From contig NZ_RJMV01000002.1 in assembly GCF_003943735.1 (NCBI RefSeq), positions 128,208 to 192,207 of the forward strand: a stretch of DNA of 64,000 nucleotides, read 5' to 3'. Positions 55,266 through 62,985 of this stretch are shown one piece after another. The notes beneath the pieces were generated by a model. The model ran no database searches and was not told where the DNA came from. It saw nothing but the letters and a program-made list of their open reading frames with translations. The position numbers and the translations under genes are program-made. Positions within the stretch are counted from its first letter, which is position 1; each line of letters begins with the position of its first letter. Origin of the DNA: Streptococcus sanguinis (GTDB lineage: Bacteria > Bacillota > Bacilli > Lactobacillales > Streptococcaceae).

Positions 55266-57035
55266 ATGCGGACGATTGCATTTTTTTGGCAATATTTTAA
55301 GCGTTACAAATTATCCTTTGTCATTGTGCTCTTGATGATGATAACAGCGACTGTTTTTCAGGTCCTTTTTCCGGTTTATGTCGGTCAGGCTGTTCAGCAT
55401 TTGGTTGAGTTGGGACGTGCTTTTGCAGAGAAGGGTGAGACTAATCAGATTCTGTCGACTTTTGGCAGCGTCATGGGCAGTGTATTGGTATCCTTTGTCT
55501 GTCTATCTGTTTCCAGCTTGATTTACATGCTTTTGATGACCCGAGTTATTGCCCATTCGACCAATGAGATGCGCAAGGGCCTGTTTGGCAAGCTGTCCAA
55601 GATGACAGTTGCTTTCTTTGACCGCCATCAGGATGGAGATATTTTATCTCGCTTTACCAGTGACTTGGACAATATCCTGCAAGCTCTAAACGAGAGCATG
55701 ATCCAGGTTATGAGCAATGCCTTGCTCTATCTGGGTCTCGTGATTATCATGTTTGTCCAAAATGCTAGATTGGCCTGGATAACGGTAGCCAGCACACCGG
55801 TTGCTTTTCTTCTCCTAGTGGTCATTGTTAGGCTGGCTCGGAAATACACCAATCTTCAGCAAAAAGAAGTCGGCCGCCTCAATGCTTATATGGACGAGAC
55901 CATTTCAGGTCAGAAGGCTGTTATCGTTCAGGGAATGCAGGAGGAGGTCATCAAAGGATTCATTGAGCAGAATGACCGAGTACGCTTAGCAACCTTTAAA
56001 GGACGGACCTTTTCAGGTCTTCTCTTTCCTATCATGAATGGGATGAATTTGATTAATACAGCCATTGTTATTTTTGTTGGATCGGCTGTCTTACTAAGCG
56101 ACCCTAATGTTGAAACGGCTGTTGCAGTTGGCCTGATTACCACCTTTACTCAGTTTTCTCAGCAGTATTATCAGCCCATCATCCAGATTGCAGCCAGCTG
56201 GGGCAGTTTGCAGTTGGCTTTTACAGGGGCTGACCGGATTCAGGAGATGTTTGATGCGCCAGAGGAAGTCCGGCCAGAGAATGCCCCTACTTTCACAGAG
56301 CTTACAGACTCCGTGGAGATCAAGCATGTGGACTTCTCATATGTAGAAGGCAAGCCTATTCTCAAAGACGTATCTATTTTAGCCCCTAAGGGCAAGATGA
56401 CGGCTGTTGTTGGCCCGACTGGATCAGGTAAGACGACCATTATGAACCTGCTTAATCGCTTTTATGATGTGGATAATGGTAGTATCGAGTTTGACGGTCG
56501 TGACATTCGAGATTATGAGCTGGATAGCCTACGGAGCCATGTGGGGATTGTCTTGCAGGATTCGGTGCTCTTTAGTGGTACGATTCGGGACAATATCCGC
56601 TTCGGTGTGCCGGATGCTAGTCAGGAGATGGTAGAAACGGCTGCGCGTGCGACTCATATCCATGACTATATCGAAAGTCTGCCAGACAAATACGATACCC
56701 TGGTAGATGATGATCAGAATATTTTCTCAACTGGGCAGAAACAGCTGATTTCCATTGCTAGAACATTGCTGACGGATCCGCAAGTCTTGATTTTGGACGA
56801 AGCGACTTCTAATGTCGATACGGTGACGGAGAGTAAGATTCAGCAAGCTATGGAAGCCGTTGTAGCTGGCCGAACTAGCTTTGTCATTGCTCACCGCCTC
56901 AAGACAATCCTTAATGCCGACCAAATTATCGTCCTCAAAGACGGAGAGGTTATCGAACAGGGCAATCATCACCAGCTCCTCAAACTCGGCGGTTTCTATT
57001 CAGAACTCTATCACAACCAGTTTGTGTTTGAGTAG
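55266..57035 (+). CDS. Heterodimeric ABC exporter, subunit 2 (catalytic Walker B)
   Basis: The 589-residue partner has a six-helix membrane domain and an ATPase domain with Walker A GPTGSGKTT, Walker B LILDEATSNVD with the catalytic Glu, and H-loop VIAHRLKT. Its signature reads IFSTGQKQLISIART, with Thr instead of the first conserved Gly, which complements the defect in subunit 1: one composite site is consensus and one degenerate. AAGGAGG overlaps the end of the first gene, and only one base separates the stop and ATG, so the subunits are made together. Confidence 0.9.
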   Translation: MRTIAFFWQYFKRYKLSFVIVLLMMITATVFQVLFPVYVGQAVQHLVELGRAFAEKGETNQILSTFGSVMGSVLVSFVCLSVSSLIYMLLMTRVIAHSTNEMRKGLFGKLSKMTVAFFDRHQDGDILSRFTSDLDNILQALNESMIQVMSNALLYLGLVIIMFVQNARLAWITVASTPVAFLLLVVIVRLARKYTNLQQKEVGRLNAYMDETISGQKAVIVQGMQEEVIKGFIEQNDRVRLATFKGRTFSGLLFPIMNGMNLINTAIVIFVGSAVLLSDPNVETAVAVGLITTFTQFSQQYYQPIIQIAASWGSLQLAFTGADRIQEMFDAPEEVRPENAPTFTELTDSVEIKHVDFSYVEGKPILKDVSILAPKGKMTAVVGPTGSGKTTIMNLLNRFYDVDNGSIEFDGRDIRDYELDSLRSHVGIVLQDSVLFSGTIRDNIRFGVPDASQEMVETAARATHIHDYIESLPDKYDTLVDDDQNIFSTGQKQLISIARTLLTDPQVLILDEATSNVDTVTESKIQQAMEAVVAGRTSFVIAHRLKTILNADQIIVLKDGEVIEQGNHHQLLKLGGFYSELYHNQFVFE

Positions 57036-57093
57036 ATGGTTGGTTTTGCAGCTGGATAATCAGCTAGGCTTTTGAAGAATCAGATAGAAAATT

Positions 57094-57134
57094 AAAAAAA
57101 TCCAGCAGGTTTCTGTTCCTGCTGGATTTTTAAT
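57094..57134. terminator. Bidirectional terminator between ABC operon and peptide-binding gene
   Basis: ATCCAGCAGG pairs with CCTGCTGGAT, with A and T runs outside the stem. Confidence 0.88.
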
Positions 57135-57151
57135 TAACATCAAAGTAGTGA

Positions 57152-59125
57152 TTATTTCACATGTTTAGCTAGATCCTCTTGGGCCTTTTTATTGGATTCC
57201 TCTTTTTCTTTTTTCCACTTTTCTTGGGCCTTTTGATAGTCTTTAGTCGTGACAATCTCATCACTGATTTCCACGTATTTATGGTAGTTGGCATCTTTTG
57301 TACCTGTCTGAGCATAAGAGTTTGTAAATGGCACAATCCGAGAAATGAATGGTGCTGCTCCTCTGCTGCTCATAGTTGGCACAACGAGGGCGCTATCTGT
57401 CAGCCATGCTTGAGCTACAGCATATTTTTCATAACGCTTGTCAACATCTTGTGTTTCGTTTCCGGCCTCTTCGATCAGTTTACTATACTCATCCAGTCCT
57501 ACAGCTTTAGCAGCAGCATTATCTTTGTCTTCAAATCCAAGGTAGGTTCTGGTCTGAGTGCTGTTACCTGGCACTAAAATGTCCAGGTAAGTAGATGGAT
57601 CTTGGTAGTCTGGATCCCAAGCAACGAGACCGTTGATATCCCAGTCTTCCTGGCTAGCAGCTTCAGCATTGAAGGTGATGTTTAGTGCTTCGTCCTCAGC
57701 CAGCATCTGCAGGTCTACAGAGACATTGTCCTTGCCTAAAGCCTCTTCTAATGACTGTTTCAGAGATTGCATACGGTTGACGAAGTTAGTAGAATTCTGA
57801 GCGACAGGAACATCTAGGTGAATTGGGAATTGTACGCCTTCATTTGCAAGAGCCTGCTTGGCTTTGGCAAATTCCGCCTTGGCTTTGTCAGTATTGTGGA
57901 GACCGTCTTGGCCGTCATCCAGCTTGATACCTTTCCACTCGTCACCATAGGAAGCCAGTGATTCTTCGACAAGAGTGCCAAATTCCTTGCCATTGGCTTG
58001 AACGAAAGTTGGCGGAACAAAGAGATTACGGACAGCTGGCTTGGCTGCATCTTCTCCGTTGACCTGAGCCGAATAGCTTTCGCGGTTAAGGGCAAAGGCT
58101 AGAGCTTGGCGGAAGTCTTTATTCAGCAGAGCTTTTTTGGTAGCTTCTTTTTGTTCATCGCTGGTTTTAGAAGTGTGGTTATAACTTTGACGGTCAATGT
58201 TAAAGCTGATTAGACCGACCCCCGCTCCTGCTTCTGTCATGAAGATATTATCTTTGTATTTCTCAGCGATTGAGGAATAACTGGAAGTGGCTGGGTAGAG
58301 TCTTGCCAAACTGTATCCGCCATCCCCAAAGGTCCGCGCTAATGAATCTTGGTCAGAACCATCGTAGTAAGACAGTTTGACACCATCAATCTTAACCTTG
58401 TCCTTATCCCAGTAGTTAGGGTTCTTCTCAAATTCGACAGAGGATTTAGAAGTAATGGATTTCATGATAAATGGACCGTTATACAAAATGGAATCTGCCT
58501 TGGTTGCCTGACCGAATTCCTTGCCTTGCTTTTCTAGGAAGGCCTCGTTGACCGGCATCATAACACCTGACGTTGTTTTAGAGTTCCAGTAGGTTTCAGG
58601 CTTGTTGAGTGTATATTGAACCGTATAATCGTCCAGTGCCTTGACTCCAACAGCTGAAAAGTCCTTGTTGGTTCCGGCTGCATATTCACTCAGCCCCTTG
58701 ATAGAATCTTGGATAAGAGGGAGAGCGTCTGATTTGACATCAGCAGCATGTTTGATACCTGCCACAAAGTCCTGAGCCGTGACATCTGCGTATTCTTCGC
58801 CATCAGCGGTATACCACTTAGCATCTTTGCGCAGCTTATAGGTATAGACGAGACCATCTGGAGAAACTGTCCAATCTTCTGCGATAGACGGAGCTAAGTT
58901 TCCATATTTATCATTTTCCAGCAAGCCATCTACACCATTTGTAGTCAGCTCGTGGGTAGACCCCTTTGCCGACTGGATGTAGTCCAAAGTCGTTGGATCA
59001 GACGTAAAGACATAGCTGTAGATTTTTTTGCTGGATTGGGAACTTCCGCCTCCAGAACAAGCTGTAAGTAAGCCGACAGAGAGCAGAGTGAGCCCTGCGG
59101 CAAGAAGAATTTTTGATTTTCTCAT
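57152..59125 (-). CDS. Oligopeptide ABC transporter substrate-binding lipoprotein (AliA/Hpp type)
   Basis: This 657-residue lipoprotein has a signal peptide ending SVGLLTAC, then a type 2 solute-binding fold: YSYVFTSDPTTLDYIQ at the N-terminus and EFEKNPNYWDKDKVKIDGVK in the middle are typical of OppA/AliA/HppA proteins. The C-terminus is a Lys/Glu-rich helical tail. Members bind peptides and in oral streptococci also influence competence and co-aggregation. No permease genes lie nearby, so it probably shares the Opp/Ami/Hpp permease encoded elsewhere. I chose the ATG at 59125, with GGAGG just upstream, over one four codons earlier. Confidence 0.92.
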   Translation of the reverse strand: MRKSKILLAAGLTLLSVGLLTACSGGGSSQSSKKIYSYVFTSDPTTLDYIQSAKGSTHELTTNGVDGLLENDKYGNLAPSIAEDWTVSPDGLVYTYKLRKDAKWYTADGEEYADVTAQDFVAGIKHAADVKSDALPLIQDSIKGLSEYAAGTNKDFSAVGVKALDDYTVQYTLNKPETYWNSKTTSGVMMPVNEAFLEKQGKEFGQATKADSILYNGPFIMKSITSKSSVEFEKNPNYWDKDKVKIDGVKLSYYDGSDQDSLARTFGDGGYSLARLYPATSSYSSIAEKYKDNIFMTEAGAGVGLISFNIDRQSYNHTSKTSDEQKEATKKALLNKDFRQALAFALNRESYSAQVNGEDAAKPAVRNLFVPPTFVQANGKEFGTLVEESLASYGDEWKGIKLDDGQDGLHNTDKAKAEFAKAKQALANEGVQFPIHLDVPVAQNSTNFVNRMQSLKQSLEEALGKDNVSVDLQMLAEDEALNITFNAEAASQEDWDINGLVAWDPDYQDPSTYLDILVPGNSTQTRTYLGFEDKDNAAAKAVGLDEYSKLIEEAGNETQDVDKRYEKYAVAQAWLTDSALVVPTMSSRGAAPFISRIVPFTNSYAQTGTKDANYHKYVEISDEIVTTKDYQKAQEKWKKEKEESNKKAQEDLAKHVK

Positions 59126-59159
59126 AGGGACCTCCAAGTCATGAGTTTTTACACTGCTT

Positions 59160-59187
59160 ATTATAACAAATTTCTGTCAAAAGTAAA
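59160..59187 (-). promoter_or_regulatory. Promoter of peptide-binding lipoprotein gene
   Basis: On the minus strand TTTACT and TATAAT are spaced by 16 bp. The start would be near 59153, with a leader of about 28 nt. Confidence 0.6.
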
Positions 59188-59353
59188 TAATTTTCTGATA
59201 ATTCTGAAATGTTTTTCTAAATTTTAAAAAAGAGATTTGTAGTGTTGCATATTCTGATAAAAAATTTTTATAACCAGCTTTAAAAAAATCTATTGGACGG
59301 CTTCGCAGAGGAGTGGTAAGATATACTATATCAAAATAAGGGGGAATCACGGT

Positions 59354-60043
59354 ATGTGCAGAACGATTGTTGGAATTTCAGCCAATCTTTGTCCAGTTGA
59401 TGAAGCTGGAAAGAATATTCACACCTCTGTATCACGCAAGTTTGTGGACGGCGTACGAATGGTTGGTGGCCTGCCGATGGTGATTCCCGTTGGAGATAAA
59501 AGTTTAGTTCAGGATTATGTGGAAACGATTGACAAGCTGATTTTGTCAGGCGGGCAAAATGTTCACCCGCAGTTTTATGGGGAAGAAAAGACCATCGACA
59601 GTGACGACTACAATATTGTTCGCGATGAGTTTGAGTTGGCTCTCTTGAAAGAAGCTCTGCGCCAAAACAAGCCAGTCATGGCTATTTGCCGCGGTCTGCA
59701 GTTGGTAAATGTTGCTTTTGGCGGTACTCTTAATCAGCATATCGAAAATCACTGGCAGGGCTTGCCATTTGGTACTTCGCACTCCATTCGCACGGAGAAA
59801 GACAGCGTTGTGGAGCGTTTGTTTGGTCAGGCTAGCCAGATTAATTCGGTTCATCGCCAAAGCATCAAGGAATTGGCACCTAATTTCCGCGCGACAGCCT
59901 TTGACCCAAGAGACAATACCATCGAAGCGATCGAATCGGTTGACAATCATCGTATCATAGGCCTTCAATGGCATCCAGAGTTTTTAATTAACGAAGAAAA
60001 GGGCAATTTGGAGCTGTTTCAGTACCTCTTGCAAGAGCTGTAA
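59354..60043 (+). CDS. Class I glutamine amidotransferase-like hydrolase (PuuD type)
   Basis: The 229-residue protein belongs to the peptidase C26 group, which includes gamma-glutamyl-GABA hydrolase. The nucleophile is Cys in MAICRGLQLVNV, and GLQWHPEF holds the catalytic His and Glu. The ILSGGQNVHPQFYGEE motif fits PuuD-like enzymes. The substrate is likely a gamma-glutamyl amine or amino acid; with putrescine made by the agu pathway in the same window, gamma-glutamyl-putrescine derivatives are possible, though no other puu genes are present. AAGGGGG precedes the ATG. A csRNA gene follows. Confidence 0.85.
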   Translation: MCRTIVGISANLCPVDEAGKNIHTSVSRKFVDGVRMVGGLPMVIPVGDKSLVQDYVETIDKLILSGGQNVHPQFYGEEKTIDSDDYNIVRDEFELALLKEALRQNKPVMAICRGLQLVNVAFGGTLNQHIENHWQGLPFGTSHSIRTEKDSVVERLFGQASQINSVHRQSIKELAPNFRATAFDPRDNTIEAIESVDNHRIIGLQWHPEFLINEEKGNLELFQYLLQEL

Positions 60044-60069
60044 AAAATTATTTCATTTTTTTAAGTTAC

Positions 60070-60102
60070 TTTTAGGAAAATTTAAGATAAGTGTTCTATA
60101 CT
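60070..60102 (+). promoter_or_regulatory. CiaR-dependent promoter of csRNA gene 2
   Basis: TTTTAG-N5-TTTAAG (60070-60086) is 10 bp from the -10 TATACT (60097-60102), the same geometry as at 36618-36650. A further TTTAAG half-site lies at 60060-60065. Confidence 0.82.
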
Positions 60103-60107
60103 AAGAC

Positions 60108-60203
60108 CATAAACAAAGACCTCCTAACTTTGTTTAGAAATCCTAAAACTTTTCTTTTTCATAATAATCTCCCTATAAGAACCGCCCAATTGGCGGTTTT
60201 TTT
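60108..60203 (+). ncRNA. Cia-dependent small RNA (csRNA) 2
   Basis: This RNA of about 95 nt shares its 5' hairpin exactly with the copy at 36657-36750: AAACAAAG pairs with CTTTGTTT around ACCTCCTAA. The single-stranded part also carries TCCTAAA and TAATAATCTCC. The terminator differs, ACCGCC-CAATT-GGCGGT plus seven T. csRNAs are known to act redundantly on shared targets, and identical loops suggest this pair does too. It is separated from the upstream hydrolase stop by about 65 bp. Confidence 0.85.
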
Positions 60204-60251
60204 GCTGGAAAGGCTGAGAAATCTAGATTTTCATCAATTTGATGTCTTTTA

Positions 60252-60260
60252 TGTTATAAT
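60252..60260 (+). promoter_or_regulatory. Extended -10 promoter of Nudix gene
   Basis: TGTTATAAT matches TGnTATAAT, about 49 bp before the ATG. Confidence 0.6.
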
Positions 60261-60308
60261 GAGTCACAAGTAGGCCGAACGAATTGGTTGGTAGATGGAG
60301 GAGCAGAG

Positions 60309-60758
60309 ATGTCAAGAGCGGAGCGAGTTATTTTAACAAATATGTGTATGGTTTATGATGAGGACCGCATTTTAGTACAAAATAAAGTAAATGATGATTG
60401 GACCGGCCTTTGCTTTCCAGGCGGCCATGTTGAACATCGGGAGTCCTTTGTTAAGTCAGTGATTCGTGAAGTCAAAGAGGAAACGGGACTGACCATATAC
60501 GAGCCTCGCTTGTGTGGTGTCAAGCAGTTTTATACTGAAAAAGATGAGCGCTATATCGTTTTTCTTTACAAAACCAATCGTTTTGAAGGAGAGCTGGTCT
60601 CGTCCGACGAAGGAGAAGTGTTCTGGATTAAACGCGAGGATCTTAATCACCACTCGCTGGCCTTGAGCTTTAAAGAAATGTATCAAGTTTTCACATCAGA
60701 TTTGACGGAGCAGTTTACTTATCTGGATAATGGAGAGATCATCAGAGATCTATACTAG
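60309..60758 (+). CDS. Nudix hydrolase (MutT/8-oxo-dGTP diphosphatase-like)
   Basis: The 149-residue protein has a complete Nudix box, G-x5-E-x7-REVKEETGL, at about residues 38-60 and the PGGHVE start typical of MutT-like enzymes. Such proteins hydrolyse nucleoside diphosphate derivatives; 8-oxo-dGTP is a common but unproven guess. GGAGGAG lies 6 bases before the ATG at 60309; an in-frame GTG-type start 7 codons earlier is not supported. It is flanked on both sides by the same terminator sequence. Confidence 0.85.
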   Translation: MSRAERVILTNMCMVYDEDRILVQNKVNDDWTGLCFPGGHVEHRESFVKSVIREVKEETGLTIYEPRLCGVKQFYTEKDERYIVFLYKTNRFEGELVSSDEGEVFWIKREDLNHHSLALSFKEMYQVFTSDLTEQFTYLDNGEIIRDLY

Positions 60759-60760
60759 GG

Positions 60761-60786
60761 AGAACCGCCCAATTGGCGGTTTTTTT
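60761..60786 (+). terminator. Terminator after Nudix gene, copy of the csRNA 2 terminator
   Basis: GAACCGCCCAATTGGCGG plus T run and GCT is identical to the terminator of csRNA 2 at 60178-60205. Confidence 0.88.
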
Positions 60787-60807
60787 GCTTGTTTTTGGCG
60801 AATTTAG

Positions 60808-60813
60808 TATAAT
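60808..60813 (+). promoter_or_regulatory. Promoter -10 of the dut-radA group
   Basis: TATAAT lies about 30 bp before dut. GGCGAATT just upstream (60797-60804) resembles the competence box TACGAATA at six of eight bases, which is too weak to call by itself. Confidence 0.5.
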
Positions 60814-60843
60814 AGGGACAGCAAAAATAGAAAAGAGAAATGC

Positions 60844-61287
60844 ATGAAAATTCGCGGATTCGAGCTGGTTTCCAGCTTTATAAATGAAGATTTGCTGCCC
60901 AAGAGAGAGACGGCTCACGCAGCTGGCTACGATTTGAAAGTGGCAGAGCGCACCCCTATTGCGCCAGGGGAGATTAAGCTGGTTCCGACTGGTGTCAAGG
61001 CCTATATGCAGCCGGGTGAGGTGCTTTATCTTTACGACCGCTCATCCAATCCTCGTAAAAAAGGCTTGGTCTTGATTAACTCCGTTGGGGTCATTGACGG
61101 CGACTACTATGGTAATCCTGGAAACGAAGGGCATATCTTTGCTCAGATGAAAAACATCACTGATCAGGAAGTCGTCCTTGAAGTTGGCGAACGTGTAGTG
61201 CAGGCTGTCTTTGCACCATTTCTGATTGCTGATGGAGATGAAGCGGAAGGCGTGAGGACCGGTGGATTTGGATCGACAGGGAAATAG
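60844..61287 (+). CDS. dut: dUTP pyrophosphatase
   Basis: Dut hydrolyses dUTP to dUMP, keeping uracil out of DNA. The 147-residue protein shows the ordered family motifs: AAGYDLKVAE, YLYDRSSNPRKKGL, NSVGVIDGDYYGNPGNEG, GERVVQAVFAPF and the C-terminal GGFGSTGK. The ribosome site is weak. It leads a group of five same-strand genes ending in radA, the group that is induced in competence in S. pneumoniae. Confidence 0.95.
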   Translation: MKIRGFELVSSFINEDLLPKRETAHAAGYDLKVAERTPIAPGEIKLVPTGVKAYMQPGEVLYLYDRSSNPRKKGLVLINSVGVIDGDYYGNPGNEGHIFAQMKNITDQEVVLEVGERVVQAVFAPFLIADGDEAEGVRTGGFGSTGK

Positions 61288-61296
61288 AGTAAGAAA

Positions 61297-61755
61297 ATGG
61301 GAGACTATTTATTAGTTGTAGATATGCAGTCAGATTATGTTGCTGCAGGAAAAGCATATGATAATGAAGCATTGACTGCGGCTGTAAATGACAAAATTGC
61401 TAGCTATCCTAGCGACCGGGTTATCTATATTCTCAACCGTTTTTTCTGGGAGAGAAAAGATAGGAAGAAGAAATTTGCGACTGGTTTGCAGGTTGTATCT
61501 TCTCGCATCTTTGAGAAGCGTCGGGCTTCTTGCTTTACTAATCCGGATTTAAAAGATTTTTTAGAGGGAAACGGTGCTAAAAGCATAGAGTTTATAGGGG
61601 TAGATGGCAATGGCTGTGTCAAGGCTTCCGTTTTGGCAGCTGTCAAGGAGAATTATCAGGTTTCCATCGATTTGTCTGCTGTCGGAGTTGCCAACCAGAA
61701 GAAATTCTCTAAAACACTGAAGCAATGGCAAGATTGCGGAATCAAGATTAGATAG
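61297..61755 (+). CDS. Isochorismatase-like cysteine hydrolase
   Basis: The 152-residue protein has the Asp-Lys-Cys pattern of the isochorismatase-like fold: LLVVDMQSDY (Asp9), the RIFEKRRASCF region with the lysine, and GVDGNGCVKASVLAA with the nucleophilic cysteine. Members hydrolyse amides such as nicotinamide. The substrate is unknown here. It follows dut by 9 bp and is probably co-transcribed. Confidence 0.75.
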   Translation: MGDYLLVVDMQSDYVAAGKAYDNEALTAAVNDKIASYPSDRVIYILNRFFWERKDRKKKFATGLQVVSSRIFEKRRASCFTNPDLKDFLEGNGAKSIEFIGVDGNGCVKASVLAAVKENYQVSIDLSAVGVANQKKFSKTLKQWQDCGIKIR

Positions 61756-61773
61756 CTTTATGAGGACATTAAT

Positions 61774-62289
61774 ATGAAAATCATTTTTATCCGCCACGGA
61801 GAGCCAGATTATTCACTTTTGGAAGAGGCTGGTTACACTGGCTTTGGACTAGATTTGGCTCCTTTGTCAGTTGCTGGTCGCCAGATGGCGACAGAGGCAG
61901 CTGCTAATCCTCTGCTGGAACAGGCGGAAATTCTGATTTCATCTTCTGTGACGCGGGCTTTGGAGACGGCTTCCTATCTGATTCGAGACCGCCAACTGCC
62001 GCTTTTTGTGGAGCCTTTTCTGCATGAATGGCAGGTATATGAGAGTGGGATAGATAAGTTTGAGCAGGCTCGGAAGTTATTTTTGGAAAATAATGGTTCT
62101 CTTCCTGCAGGAAGTCCTGTCCGTTATGAGACGGCTGAGCAGATGAAAGTCCGTTTTTTGCGCACCATAAACAAATACAGAGAATACGAGACGGTAGCTC
62201 TTGTAGCCCACCGCATGCTCATCCGCCAGTTTGTAGTTGATCAGCAGATTGATTTTTGTCAGTTTGTTGAATGTGAATTGAAGTTTTAA
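61774..62289 (+). CDS. Histidine phosphatase family protein
   Basis: The 171-residue protein begins IIFIRHGEPDYS, with the RHGE motif in which His8 becomes phosphorylated, and has the second conserved His in VALVAHRMLIRQF near residue 149. The family includes phosphoglycerate mutases and sugar phosphatases; the substrate is not predictable. GAGGA precedes the ATG. It lies in the dut-radA group. Confidence 0.82.
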   Translation: MKIIFIRHGEPDYSLLEEAGYTGFGLDLAPLSVAGRQMATEAAANPLLEQAEILISSSVTRALETASYLIRDRQLPLFVEPFLHEWQVYESGIDKFEQARKLFLENNGSLPAGSPVRYETAEQMKVRFLRTINKYREYETVALVAHRMLIRQFVVDQQIDFCQFVECELKF

Positions 62290-62341
62290 TGTTTCGTTGT
62301 AAAAAGAATCTTAATAAAAGGATTTTGAGATAGAAGAAAAT

Positions 62342-62974
62342 ATGAAAGAATTTAAGAACAAGGACTATGCAACAGAAATTCGTCAGAAAATTCCAGGCTA
62401 TGATGTGATGCTAGATGTGATTTTCCGAGGAGTATTGCTTAGGTTAGCACCCAGTTTAAAAGTCGATAAGGTGTTAGCTTTGGCAAGCCAGACGGATGAG
62501 CTGAATGGTTTGGCATCCTTATTTCCTAAGGCCGGATTGACGGTAGTAGAGCCAAGTGAGGCGATGCTACAAGAGCTTAAAAGACAGGCTCATCTGCCTC
62601 AAGCGGAGTATCTTAATAGTCGGTTTGAAGAAGCAGTGCTGCCTTCTGCTTATCAGATTTGTTCTTGCTTGCTAGTATTGCAGTTTGTTGAAAATCCCAG
62701 CTTATTTCTTCGAAAAATTTATGATTCTTTAAGTGAAGATGGCCTTCTGATTCTTAGCTTTTTTTCCAACCAGCAACTGGGCTATTGGAAAACACTTGCT
62801 TCAGAGCTAGGAGCTAATCAGCAACAAGTTCAGCGTACTTATGAGAATCAAGCTGGTTTGATGAATTCCCTCTCGCCTCAAGAAGTTGCAGACATGCTGG
62901 AAGAGGCTGGCTTTACTAATATAGAGCAAGTGTGTCAGGTTTTATCAACTTTTGTTTGGATTATTAGAAAATAA
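62342..62974 (+). CDS. Class I methyltransferase-like protein
   Basis: The 210-residue protein has the overall pattern of a SAM-dependent methyltransferase: [13 protein letters not shown] at the acidic strand 2 position (about residues 68-80), [20 protein letters not shown], and [10 protein letters not shown]. The glycine-rich SAM-binding loop expected near residue 45 is replaced by [12 protein letters not shown], so cofactor binding may be weak or altered. Its stop overlaps the ribosome site of radA. The substrate is unknown. Confidence 0.68.
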   Translation: MKEFKNKDYATEIRQKIPGYDVMLDVIFRGVLLRLAPSLKVDKVLALASQTDELNGLASLFPKAGLTVVEPSEAMLQELKRQAHLPQAEYLNSRFEEAVLPSAYQICSCLLVLQFVENPSLFLRKIYDSLSEDGLLILSFFSNQQLGYWKTLASELGANQQQVQRTYENQAGLMNSLSPQEVADMLEEAGFTNIEQVCQVLSTFVWIIRK

Positions 62975-62985
62975 GGAGAATCACC

